From an uncultured Ignavibacteriota bacterium (GTDB lineage: Bacteria > Bacteroidota > Ignavibacteria > Tepidaquicellales > Tepidaquicellaceae), in the NCBI GenBank assembly GCA_937959065.1, contig CALGOI010000051.1, positions 1 to 21,683 of the forward strand: 21,683 bases of DNA. The letters are read 5' to 3'. Shown in pieces: positions 1 to 7,504 of the stretch. Each line of letters begins with the position of its first letter. The stretch's first letter is position 1. Position numbers and translations under genes: made by a program. Under the pieces are notes generated by a model. The model made no database searches. It saw only the letters and a list, made by a program, of their open reading frames with translations, and was not told the DNA's origin.

Positions 1-2438
1 AGAAGTCTTGAGTACCCGTAATTCTGGTTGTATGAATTGAACGCGGTTGTTACTGTAGTAAATTTAGGCCCATAAAAGAATTTACGGATGTCCTTAGTAA
101 TATCGGGTTTTATATCGTAAATACTCTCATCGATAATACCAATAGATACTTCAGCATTCCTAACCGGGTTACCATTATCATCCAATACTCTTACTTTCAG
201 TTCACCCTGGTCTTTTGGCTTATAAATCTCCTGTGAAGGGTCTATCTCTACCGTGAGAAACTTCTCTTCCTGAATAACAATAATCGGCTTCGACGCATTG
301 TAAAATGAGCCTTCGGATACGTATGATACACTTATATCAAAATTAGAATTATACTCACTTGTTATAGGAATATCGATAATTGCCGATGTCCCCGCGAATT
401 TCTCTGCTTTATAATAGATTATGTTATCAGTTTGTGTCGAAGTAAGAACATATGCACCCGGTGTCGGAATAATGATAAATGTTTTACATACTTCACCCGG
501 CTTATAGCTGTCCTTGTCCGTAATTATCTGTATTCCGCCTGACTGGTTGTAGTACCAGGAGAAATCACCATCGGAGCAATAAAAATAAGTACTTGTCTCG
601 ATTACATTTCCCCTGTCATCTTTTGCTTTGATCTCAGCCGTATAATATCCCTGAGCATCAGCAGTCGGTAAAGTGTACCTTGCAAAACTAATACCATTAC
701 TCATCGTTGAGCCATTTACAGTTGTAACGTAATCACGTATATTTTTGCTGTCGTGATAACTCCATCTGTTTTTATAGATCGCGACTTCAAAGTCAGTTTG
801 AACAGGGTTATTTTCAAAGTTGTTAGCAATTACTTTAATACTTACTTCATCCCCGGGTTTGTACCAGTATTTATCTGTATTTGAAGTTAGATTAAATCCG
901 CCTCTTGTAACAAATGCTGTTGTAACACCTGATATCTCTCTTCGAGATTTATCCACCACTCTTGCCTGGATAATGTACTGGTAATCGCTTGACTGCGGTT
1001 CCCACCATCTCCAGTAGTAATAATCGTCTCTATCTTCTTTAAATTCTTCATCTATATGGTAATCGAAAGTAAAATTACCCTCTTTATCCAGAGTACCTGT
1101 TCCTGAATAGATCATCTCAGCACCGCTGTACTGGTAATTTTGATCCATATTTGAGTAATAATCCTCATACCACCATGCATATTCAGAATACATCCACCAT
1201 GGACGATAGTAGCGTTTTTTGTATATGTTATATTCGACTTCAGCACCGTCTACAGGGCTGCCGAAATAGTATTTCGCGTTAACTTTTCCTGTGAGGTTGT
1301 CTTCACCGTAATACTGGCTTTTGTCGGTTTCCACCGTAACTTTATATTCCGGTTTTTTGAATTGTTCGACTTCAAATGAAGTGCTTGATGAGTTCTTCTC
1401 ATCGATCGCAACATAAATATAGTAAGTACCAAGCGGAGCTTCCTTGTCGATCTTGTATGTACCGTTAAAGCTTCCCATGTCATTGGTTCTCAGTACTTCT
1501 TTATAAACTTCTGCATAACGGGAGTCTTTAATTGTAACCGTTACATCCTTGTCCGCATAAGCTTCATAATCAGATGAGATATTCTTTCTTATTGTCCCTT
1601 TAAATTCAACATCAGAGTCTGTCCTGTAAACAGGCTGGTTTGTGAATGTGTAAGTATAGAACCTGTCCTGACCGTAACCGAAATAAAGATATGCATCGGA
1701 TATTACTATGTCGTCATCCTTCTGTCCCACGATGAAAGGAGTTGTATTATCCATTCCTTCGTAGACGTCGCTATTGACGACCTGATAGAAAAGTCCTTCC
1801 TGTGTGTTTCCTTTACCAATCTGCTTGCTGCCGATAAAGAAGTTCAAGTCGGCACCTGATACCGGGTAACCGCTTTTCCTGTCGACAACATATGCAAGCA
1901 TAGAATTATTCCCGGCTTTAGATATAACGCCGAGTGAGGAAATAATAAAACCGCAATATGCAACCTGCTTACCGGTTGTCGCTTTAACGAGGTATGCTCC
2001 CTTATCGTAACTATTCAGCTCAACTGATTCATTTACATAGAAGTAGCCATAATCGTTATTGATTTTGATCTTCTTAACAAAAGAGCTAATCTCCTCTGTC
2101 AGGAATGTAAGGTTTGAGCTGTCTGTACCAAGCACATCTATATTGTACCTCGATGTCTGTTTGGCGTAAAACTCCTTGATGTCGTTGATCTTGTATATAG
2201 TGAACCTGAACGGCACACTTCTAAGATTTTTTACCTTTTCGTCATAGCTATATGAGTACAGATTGATAGCTATCTTATCGCCCGGGGAATAGATATTATT
2301 TGAGGAGATATTGTAAGAAAGATTAATATCATCCTCCTGGGAATAAGCTGATGTAACCGGCCCAATGGTCATCACCATCAGGGTAATTGCCATTGAAACG
2401 GTGTACAACAATGCTATTCTAAAAAATAAGTTCTTCAT
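1..2438 (-). CDS. Alpha-2-macroglobulin-like protein, N-terminal part (C-terminus beyond the window)
   Basis: An uninterrupted minus-strand frame runs from an ATG at 2438 to the left edge (812 codons plus 2 nt). It begins with a signal peptide: residues MKNLFF, a hydrophobic stretch to about residue 27, then AYSQEDD. There is no lipobox cysteine, so the product is probably exported rather than lipid-anchored. Repeated beta-sandwich (MG) domains follow: 'YSPGDKIAINLYSY' near residue 45, 'EYKVTVETDKSQYYG' and 'GKVNAKYYFGSPVDGAEV' near 360-400, and 'KYWYKPGDEVSIKV' near 515. The bait-region-like module includes 'SYKPGE' and ends with 'AEVSIGIIDESIYDI' near 765, typical of bacterial A2M proteins. 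These proteins trap proteases and usually exceed 1500 residues. The thioester region would lie outside the window, so it is unknown whether this copy is thioester-active. Two Trp/Tyr-rich segments near residues 405-430 and 470-480 are unusual. A weak AAAGGT lies upstream of the start. Confidence 0.85.
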   Translation of the reverse strand, partial: MKNLFFRIALLYTVSMAITLMVMTIGPVTSAYSQEDDINLSYNISSNNIYSPGDKIAINLYSYSYDEKVKNLRSVPFRFTIYKINDIKEFYAKQTSRYNIDVLGTDSSNLTFLTEEISSFVKKIKINNDYGYFYVNESVELNSYDKGAYLVKATTGKQVAYCGFIISSLGVISKAGNNSMLAYVVDRKSGYPVSGADLNFFIGSKQIGKGNTQEGLFYQVVNSDVYEGMDNTTPFIVGQKDDDIVISDAYLYFGYGQDRFYTYTFTNQPVYRTDSDVEFKGTIRKNISSDYEAYADKDVTVTIKDSRYAEVYKEVLRTNDMGSFNGTYKIDKEAPLGTYYIYVAIDEKNSSSTSFEVEQFKKPEYKVTVETDKSQYYGEDNLTGKVNAKYYFGSPVDGAEVEYNIYKKRYYRPWWMYSEYAWWYEDYYSNMDQNYQYSGAEMIYSGTGTLDKEGNFTFDYHIDEEFKEDRDDYYYWRWWEPQSSDYQYIIQARVVDKSRREISGVTTAFVTRGGFNLTSNTDKYWYKPGDEVSIKVIANNFENNPVQTDFEVAIYKNRWSYHDSKNIRDYVTTVNGSTMSNGISFARYTLPTADAQGYYTAEIKAKDDRGNVIETSTYFYCSDGDFSWYYNQSGGIQIITDKDSYKPGEVCKTFIIIPTPGAYVLTSTQTDNIIYYKAEKFAGTSAIIDIPITSEYNSNFDISVSYVSEGSFYNASKPIIVIQEEKFLTVEIDPSQEIYKPKDQGELKVRVLDDNGNPVRNAEVSIGIIDESIYDIKPDITKDIRKFFYGPKFTTVTTAFNSYNQNYGYSRL

Positions 2439-2653
2439 AATTGACCTTTAAAAATTAATGTTTTTTGTAATTATTTAAAATTACCCGGGAATAAGTCCGA
2501 TTCTATAAATATTAAGGTTTGGACTTTCTTGTTATATCCTTTAAAGCTTGTTATTGTTCCAGAATTGTCCATTTTTTTATACATAAGTGTCTACTTTTTA
2601 GAAATCAGATTTTTTATTTTACAATATACTGAAAATAAATACACTTTTCTCAA
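2439..2653. promoter_or_regulatory. Divergent intergenic region between the macroglobulin and DUF2461 genes
   Basis: These 215 AT-rich bases separate two divergently transcribed genes and must hold promoters for both. A perfect 6-bp inverted repeat (GTAATT at 2467-2472, AATTAC at 2479-2484) lies in the leader of the minus-strand gene. It could be an operator or a weak hairpin. I could not pick a convincing -35/-10 or TAnnTTTG promoter in either direction. No coding region is supported. Confidence 0.4.
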
Positions 2654-3367
2654 ATGCTTGATGAACTGATAAAGGAGCCTTTCCTTGGTTTTGACAAAAA
2701 AGCGATAACCTTTCTTAGAGCGCTGGCTAAACCGCAAAACAATAACAAGGAATGGTTTGATGAGAACCGGGAAACTTATGAAAATTATATAAAGAAACCC
2801 GTTCGTGACCTGATAGATGTACTTGCGCCCCAGATAAAAAAGATAGACTCGGACATAGTGGTGAACTATAAATCCATTTTCAGGATTAACCGGGATATAC
2901 GCTTTTCAAAGGATAAGCATCCATACAAGACGTACGTTTCTTTCGCGTTTGCCTTTGGCAGGGTGAAATCGTCCGAAATACCTCAGTTTTACTTTCATTT
3001 TTCACCAAAGGAGTTTATTTCAGCCGGCGGACAGTATAGTTCAGACCCAAACATGTTAAAAAGGATCAGGAAATACATATTAAAGAATTTCGACGAGTAT
3101 CAATCGATAACAACAGACAAAAAATTTAAGAGAGTATACGGGAAAGTCCAGGGAAACTCCCTGACAAAAATGCCAAAAGAGTACCAGTATCTCGAAAAGG
3201 AAGGCGCTGACCAAAAACTGCTCGACACATTAAAGATGAAACAGTTCTATGTTTACAAAGACTACGATCCGAAGGCAGTTCTGACACATAAAATGACTGA
3301 TATTGTTGTTAATGAAGTTAAAAGTTTGTACGATTTTACACTTTTCCTGGACAAAGCCATAAAATAA
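2654..3367 (+). CDS. DUF2461 family protein
   Basis: The 237-residue product matches the DUF2461/TIGR02453 family in length and in its hallmark segments. These are 'KEWFDENRETYENY' (residues 32-45), 'FRINRDIRFSKDKHPYKT' (about 77-94), and a Phe-rich strand followed by 'YFHFSPKEFISAGGQY' in the middle. The family is widespread in bacteria and fungi. No biochemical activity is established for it, and nothing here adds one. No signal peptide or membrane segment is visible, so it is probably cytoplasmic. It is the first gene of a plus-strand run whose next gene starts 8 nt after its stop, so it is probably co-transcribed with the hydrolase and NhaA. The ATG at 2654 has no obvious Shine-Dalgarno sequence, and the upstream sequence is very AT-rich. 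Confidence 0.85.
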   Translation: MLDELIKEPFLGFDKKAITFLRALAKPQNNNKEWFDENRETYENYIKKPVRDLIDVLAPQIKKIDSDIVVNYKSIFRINRDIRFSKDKHPYKTYVSFAFAFGRVKSSEIPQFYFHFSPKEFISAGGQYSSDPNMLKRIRKYILKNFDEYQSITTDKKFKRVYGKVQGNSLTKMPKEYQYLEKEGADQKLLDTLKMKQFYVYKDYDPKAVLTHKMTDIVVNEVKSLYDFTLFLDKAIK

Positions 3368-3375
3368 AAGTAAGA

Positions 3376-4176
3376 TTGCAGACACATAAACATAACGGAA
3401 TTTACATAGTGGAGCATGAAAATAACGGACCACCATTAATCTTCGTGCATGCATTTCCGCTTTGTCACAGAATGTGGGATAAGCAGGCCGAGTATTTCAA
3501 AAAAAACTACAGGGTTGTTCTTTATGATAACCGCGGACTTGGTTACAGCACGGAGATAGACAGCTGGCAGTATATGATGGAAAATCTGGCCGATGACCTG
3601 CTCTCAGTTATGGATTTCCTTAAAATCGACAAGGCAAACGTATGCGGACTCTCAATGGGAGGATACATAACACTTAGAGCACTGACAAAAAGCCCGGAAA
3701 GATTCAGTTCAGTCATTCTTGCCGATACACGGGCAGAAAAAGATGATGATAAAGGGTTAATAGGCAGAGCAAACATGTTTAATGAAGTTAGGAAAGACGG
3801 TATTGATAAATTAATAAAGGAATTTCCTGAAAAGCTTCTTGGTATTGAAAGCTACAAAAACGATGAGCTGCGAGGTTTTATAGAGGAAATGATAAGCTGG
3901 CAAAGTCCTGAGGGCATTTGCGGCGCTTTAATTGCTATGGCTACAAGGACAACCACCATAGATGACTTAAGGCAATTAAATATTCCGGCTCAGATAATAG
4001 TCGGAAGCGAAGATGGTCTTACCCCGCTAGCCTTTTCCGAAAAAATGCAGGAGGCAATCCCGGATTCAAAATTAAATGTAATACTTGATGCCGGGCATAT
4101 GACTAATATGGAAAAACCGGATGAATTTAATTCAATTATTGAAAATTTTCTTAAAAAGCATAATAACCAAAAGTAA
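3376..4176 (+). CDS. Alpha/beta-fold hydrolase
   Basis: The 266-residue product is a single-domain alpha/beta hydrolase. Visible elements are the oxyanion-hole segment 'FVHAFP' (residues 23-28), 'YDNRGLGYST' (50-59), the nucleophile elbow 'GLSMGG' with Ser93, the acid Asp213 in 'GSEDGLTP', and the catalytic His241 in 'DAGHMTNMEKP'. The Ser-Asp-His triad is therefore intact. The family includes esterases, 3-oxoadipate enol-lactonase-like enzymes and similar C-X bond hydrolases. The substrate cannot be read from sequence. I placed the start at a TTG at 3376 because the first in-frame ATG would delete the oxyanion-hole strand; a GTG at codon 12 is an alternative. The gene lies 8 nt after the DUF2461 gene and 9 nt before nhaA, consistent with one transcript. 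Confidence 0.85.
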   Translation: MQTHKHNGIYIVEHENNGPPLIFVHAFPLCHRMWDKQAEYFKKNYRVVLYDNRGLGYSTEIDSWQYMMENLADDLLSVMDFLKIDKANVCGLSMGGYITLRALTKSPERFSSVILADTRAEKDDDKGLIGRANMFNEVRKDGIDKLIKEFPEKLLGIESYKNDELRGFIEEMISWQSPEGICGALIAMATRTTTIDDLRQLNIPAQIIVGSEDGLTPLAFSEKMQEAIPDSKLNVILDAGHMTNMEKPDEFNSIIENFLKKHNNQK

Positions 4177-4185
4177 AAGATATTA

Positions 4186-5568
4186 ATGGCAGATACCAAC
4201 TACAGCAAAAACATCGATGTCATTACCGAACCCCCTATTCAAAGGATATTATCACCGTTTCAAAATTTCTTCAAAACACAGGCATCAGGTGGTATAGTTC
4301 TTTTTATAGCAGCTATTATTGCAATTATTTGGGCAAACACACCTTTCGCCCAAAGTTATTTTGACTTATGGCATACTCATTTTAAGGTTGGGGTAGAGAA
4401 CTTCATGATAGACAAACCACTTGAGATGTGGATAAATGACGGTTTGATGGCTATCTTTTTCTTTGTAGTTGGACTTGAGATCAAACGTGAGCTAATAATA
4501 GGTGAGTTATCTAACATTAAGCAGGCAACTCTACCCATTGCTGCAGCAATAGGCGGAATGGTTGTACCGGCTTTAATTTATGTTGCTTTTAATGCAGGAA
4601 CAGATTCAATCAGCGGTTGGGGAATTCCAATGGCTACCGATATTGCGTTTGCACTTGGAGTTCTGGCACTGCTTGGAAAGAGAATACCTCTTTCTATTAA
4701 GATCTTTCTGACTGCTCTGGCAATTGTAGATGACCTTGGAGCTGTTCTTGTTATCGCAATTTTTTATACAGCAGAGTTATCATTCATATCTTTAGGGATC
4801 GGAATAGGATTATTGCTTGTGACTTTACTTTTGAGTAGATTGCACGTGAGAACACCAATCGTATATGCTCTTATTGGCATTGTTATATGGGTAGCCTTCC
4901 TCAAATCAGGTGTTCATGCTACTATCGCCGGTGTACTGCTTGCCATGTGCATACCAGGTAAGGCAAGAATAAATTCGAAAAGTTTTATAACACGAAGTAA
5001 GAATATTATTTCCGATCTTGAAACAAACTGTGAGATTGGTGACATGGTACCTGCATCGAAAGAATTTAACTCGGGCGTTTTCGAGCTTGAATCCAACTGC
5101 GAGAAGGTTCTCCCTCCTATGCAAAGACTCGAACATATACTTGCCCCATGGGTAGCATATTTCATAATGCCTGTTTTTGCGCTCGCAAATGCTGGCCTAC
5201 CAATCAGTGCTGAACTAGTTGGTTTATTCTTCAACCCAATTACACTTGGTATAGTACTTGGGCTATTCCTCGGAAAACAGATCGGTGTAACATTATTTAC
5301 CTGGTTATCTGTAAAGCTAAAATTAAGTTCACTCCCGGAAGGAGTAACATGGAAACAGATCTATGGGGTTGCTTGTCTATCCGGGATTGGATTTACAATG
5401 TCGCTCTTTATCAGCAACCTTGCTTTCGGTTCAGACCTTTATGTACAGGAAGCAAAACTCGGAATTCTCATAGCATCATTGCTTTCAGGTGTTGTCGGTA
5501 CGTTTGCTTTAATGATGGGCAGCCCGCCCAAGATAAAAAATGAACCAGTAAACGAAACAATTGTTTAA
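4186..5568 (+). CDS. nhaA: Na+/H+ antiporter NhaA
   Basis: This 460-residue polytopic inner-membrane protein exchanges external protons for internal sodium. Family landmarks are 'GLEIKREL' (about 96-103), 'ATDIAFALGVLALLG' (150-164), 'AIVDDLGAVLVIAIFYT' with the paired ion-binding aspartates at 182-183, 'GVHATIAGVLLAMCIPG' (242-258), 'WVAYFIMPVFALANAG' (322-337), 'GKQIGV' with Lys364 at the place of E. coli Lys300, and 'GIGFTMSLFISNLAF'. Asp152 corresponds to E. coli Asp133. The protein is about 70 residues longer than E. coli NhaA (388). Roughly half of the extra length is a soluble insertion at residues 258-312, between two membrane segments, rich in Asn, Ser and Glu. Long-loop NhaA variants are known in other bacteria. 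The stop codon overlaps the next start by one base (TAATG), suggesting translational coupling. Confidence 0.95.
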   Translation: MADTNYSKNIDVITEPPIQRILSPFQNFFKTQASGGIVLFIAAIIAIIWANTPFAQSYFDLWHTHFKVGVENFMIDKPLEMWINDGLMAIFFFVVGLEIKRELIIGELSNIKQATLPIAAAIGGMVVPALIYVAFNAGTDSISGWGIPMATDIAFALGVLALLGKRIPLSIKIFLTALAIVDDLGAVLVIAIFYTAELSFISLGIGIGLLLVTLLLSRLHVRTPIVYALIGIVIWVAFLKSGVHATIAGVLLAMCIPGKARINSKSFITRSKNIISDLETNCEIGDMVPASKEFNSGVFELESNCEKVLPPMQRLEHILAPWVAYFIMPVFALANAGLPISAELVGLFFNPITLGIVLGLFLGKQIGVTLFTWLSVKLKLSSLPEGVTWKQIYGVACLSGIGFTMSLFISNLAFGSDLYVQEAKLGILIASLLSGVVGTFALMMGSPPKIKNEPVNETIV

Positions 5569-6491
5569 TGACACGAAAAGTAATAATATCCGGAGGGACA
5601 GGTTTAATAGGGACCAATTTATGCAATAAGCTAACATCAGAAGGATATAAAGTTCACATTTTAACCAGGTCTCCCGGGAAACATAGTTCGAATAATCAGT
5701 TAATTGAGTATAATAAATGGTCTGTGGAGAAAGATGCTTCGGAATACAGGGAGCTCTTTGAAGGTTCTATTGCAGTAATTAATCTTGCCGGGGCTAATCT
5801 TGGCGAGAAGAGATGGACAGACGAATTCAAAAAGGTTATCTACAACAGCAGGATAGACACAACAAAGAAGATAGTTGAAGTTATAGGTCTGTGTAATAAA
5901 AAACCACTATGTTTGATTAGTGCTTCCGGCACAAATATATACAAAGATAACGGCAATAATATTATTAATGAAGAGTCTGAACTCGATGACAGTTTCCTTG
6001 CGAAGATCTGCAAAGACTGGGAAAGCGCTGCAGAAAAAGCTTCCGAATTGGATGTAAGAGTTGTATGTGTCCGGACTGGTGTAGTTCTGGATAGAAATGA
6101 AGGAGCTATTCCCGAACTGGAACTGCCTTTTAAATTATTTTTGGGAGGTCCACAGGGCAACGGAAAGCAATACTTCTCCTGGATTCATCTAAAAGATATA
6201 ATTGATCTTTACTATTGGGCTATAACCAACCAAAACATCTCCGGTCCGTTAAACGGAACTTCACCAAATCCAGCAAGAAATAAGGATTTTTGTAAGAGGC
6301 TTGGTAAAGCACTTGGCAGGCCAAGTTGGCTGCCTGTACCCGGTTTTGCTCTAAAGCTAGTTATCGGGGAATTTGCTGAGTCACTGCTTGTTTCATTGCG
6401 TGTAATTCCAGAAAAGGCTTTAAATGAAGGATTTAATTTTTCTTTTCCTGTTTTAGAAAATGCATTGAAAGATATTTTTAAAAACGATTGA
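5568..6491 (+). CDS. TIGR01777 family SDR/epimerase-like protein (YfcH-like)
   Basis: The 307-residue product has an N-terminal Rossmann nucleotide-binding motif 'GGTGLIG' at residues 9-15. It then shows 'VINLAGANLGEKRW', 'SRIDTTKKI', 'LISASGTNIY', 'CVRTGVVLD', and 'FSWIHLKDI' followed by 'GPLNGTSPNP'. These are the diagnostic blocks of the TIGR01777 group of extended short-chain dehydrogenases, which includes E. coli YfcH and ends with a DUF1731-type tail. NADP(H) binding is expected from structures of relatives, but no physiological reaction is established. The canonical YxxxK dyad is not clearly preserved around 'TNIYKDNGNN', so ordinary SDR catalysis should not be assumed. Start and stop both overlap the neighbouring genes by 1 nt (TAATG upstream, TGATG downstream), making this a central member of the operon. 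Confidence 0.88.
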   Translation: MTRKVIISGGTGLIGTNLCNKLTSEGYKVHILTRSPGKHSSNNQLIEYNKWSVEKDASEYRELFEGSIAVINLAGANLGEKRWTDEFKKVIYNSRIDTTKKIVEVIGLCNKKPLCLISASGTNIYKDNGNNIINEESELDDSFLAKICKDWESAAEKASELDVRVVCVRTGVVLDRNEGAIPELELPFKLFLGGPQGNGKQYFSWIHLKDIIDLYYWAITNQNISGPLNGTSPNPARNKDFCKRLGKALGRPSWLPVPGFALKLVIGEFAESLLVSLRVIPEKALNEGFNFSFPVLENALKDIFKND

Positions 6492-7504
6492 TGGATTCTT
6501 ATATCACTGAAATAATGCTTACCACATTCCGCGATCTTTTCTACTCGGTTTACAAAACAAACCCGGTTGATATCACCCCATTAAAAGAAGGAGCATCCAA
6601 AAGGAAAATATTCAGAATCTCGGATGATAGTAATACTTGCATCGGCATATATAATGAGAATATTGAAGAAAATACTGCGTTTATTGAATTCACACGGACA
6701 TTTTATAATTATGGTTTGAGTGTACCTAAAGTACTATCAGTATCTGCTGATATGAAATGCTACCTGGAGGAAGACCTGGGTGATGTCACATTATATAAAT
6801 TAAACGGTGAAATAAAGAATTCCGATCTTTTACGATACTACGAAAAGGCACTGGAAGAGCTGTTAAAATTCCAGGTTGAGATGAAAAATAAGATTAATTA
6901 CGATTTATGTTATGAAACAATAATTTTCGACGGACAGCAATTAGCAGCAGACCTGATGAAATTTGATACATACTATCTCAAGCAGTTTGGAATTGTTATA
7001 GATAAAAAGTTGAAAGATGGAGCTTTTCTATCAATAAGTAAAACTTTTCTTGCTGAAGATAACAGCTTTTTCACATACAGAGATTTTCAGCCGAGAAACA
7101 TAATGCTTAAAGAAGGTAAGCTCTACTTTATCGATTACCAGTCAGGACGTAAAGGACCGTTACTTTATGACCTGGCATCATTTCTATATTCTGGTAGTAT
7201 AAATTTAACTAAAACAGGAAGAGATTACTTGCTGGAGCATTACTTAAAGCATCTCTCAAAATATGTCATTTTTAGCAAGAAAATAATGAAGGAGCGCTTT
7301 TATTACTTTGCTATTGCGAGAATATTACAGATTCTCGGCAGTTATGGCTATACCTTCAAAGAGAAAAACGACAACAAGATACTATCAAAGATCCCGAAAG
7401 CATTGAACAACCTTGATGGGTTGAAAGAATTAACAGATGACAGGGTCGTAAAGGAATTCATAGAGAGGTTAATTCCGCAGAAGAATTTCTTAAGCTTTAA
7501 TTAG
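6491..7504 (+). CDS. APH-fold phosphotransferase, AmgK-like (probable sugar kinase)
   Basis: I chose the ATG at 6491, which overlaps the preceding stop as TGATG and gives 337 residues; a TTG one codon upstream also exists. The fold is that of aminoglycoside phosphotransferases and choline kinases. 'KEGASKRKIFRI' is the nucleotide-binding strand region, 'YLEEDLGDVTLY' (91-102) is the hinge, 'YRDFQPRNIM' holds catalytic Asp198 and Asn203, and 'FIDYQSGRKGPLLYDLAS' holds Mg-binding Asp215. The LEEDLGD and DYQ...GP..YDLAS pattern matches the AmgK group, which phosphorylates the anomeric position of N-acetylmuramate/GlcNAc for peptidoglycan recycling. That substrate is inferred from family resemblance. 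The nucleotidyltransferase partner (MurU-like) often found with such kinases is not in this window. The stop abuts the convergent permease gene with no spacer. Confidence 0.8.
   Translation: MDSYITEIMLTTFRDLFYSVYKTNPVDITPLKEGASKRKIFRISDDSNTCIGIYNENIEENTAFIEFTRTFYNYGLSVPKVLSVSADMKCYLEEDLGDVTLYKLNGEIKNSDLLRYYEKALEELLKFQVEMKNKINYDLCYETIIFDGQQLAADLMKFDTYYLKQFGIVIDKKLKDGAFLSISKTFLAEDNSFFTYRDFQPRNIMLKEGKLYFIDYQSGRKGPLLYDLASFLYSGSINLTKTGRDYLLEHYLKHLSKYVIFSKKIMKERFYYFAIARILQILGSYGYTFKEKNDNKILSKIPKALNNLDGLKELTDDRVVKEFIERLIPQKNFLSFN

Noticed and set aside
2471..2572. A 33-codon minus-strand ORF in the macroglobulin leader
   Set aside because: No Shine-Dalgarno, no recognisable product, and such short frames are expected by chance in AT-rich DNA.
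4914..5234. A 106-codon antisense frame inside nhaA
   Set aside because: It lies wholly within a well-supported membrane-protein gene and its translation has no family features.
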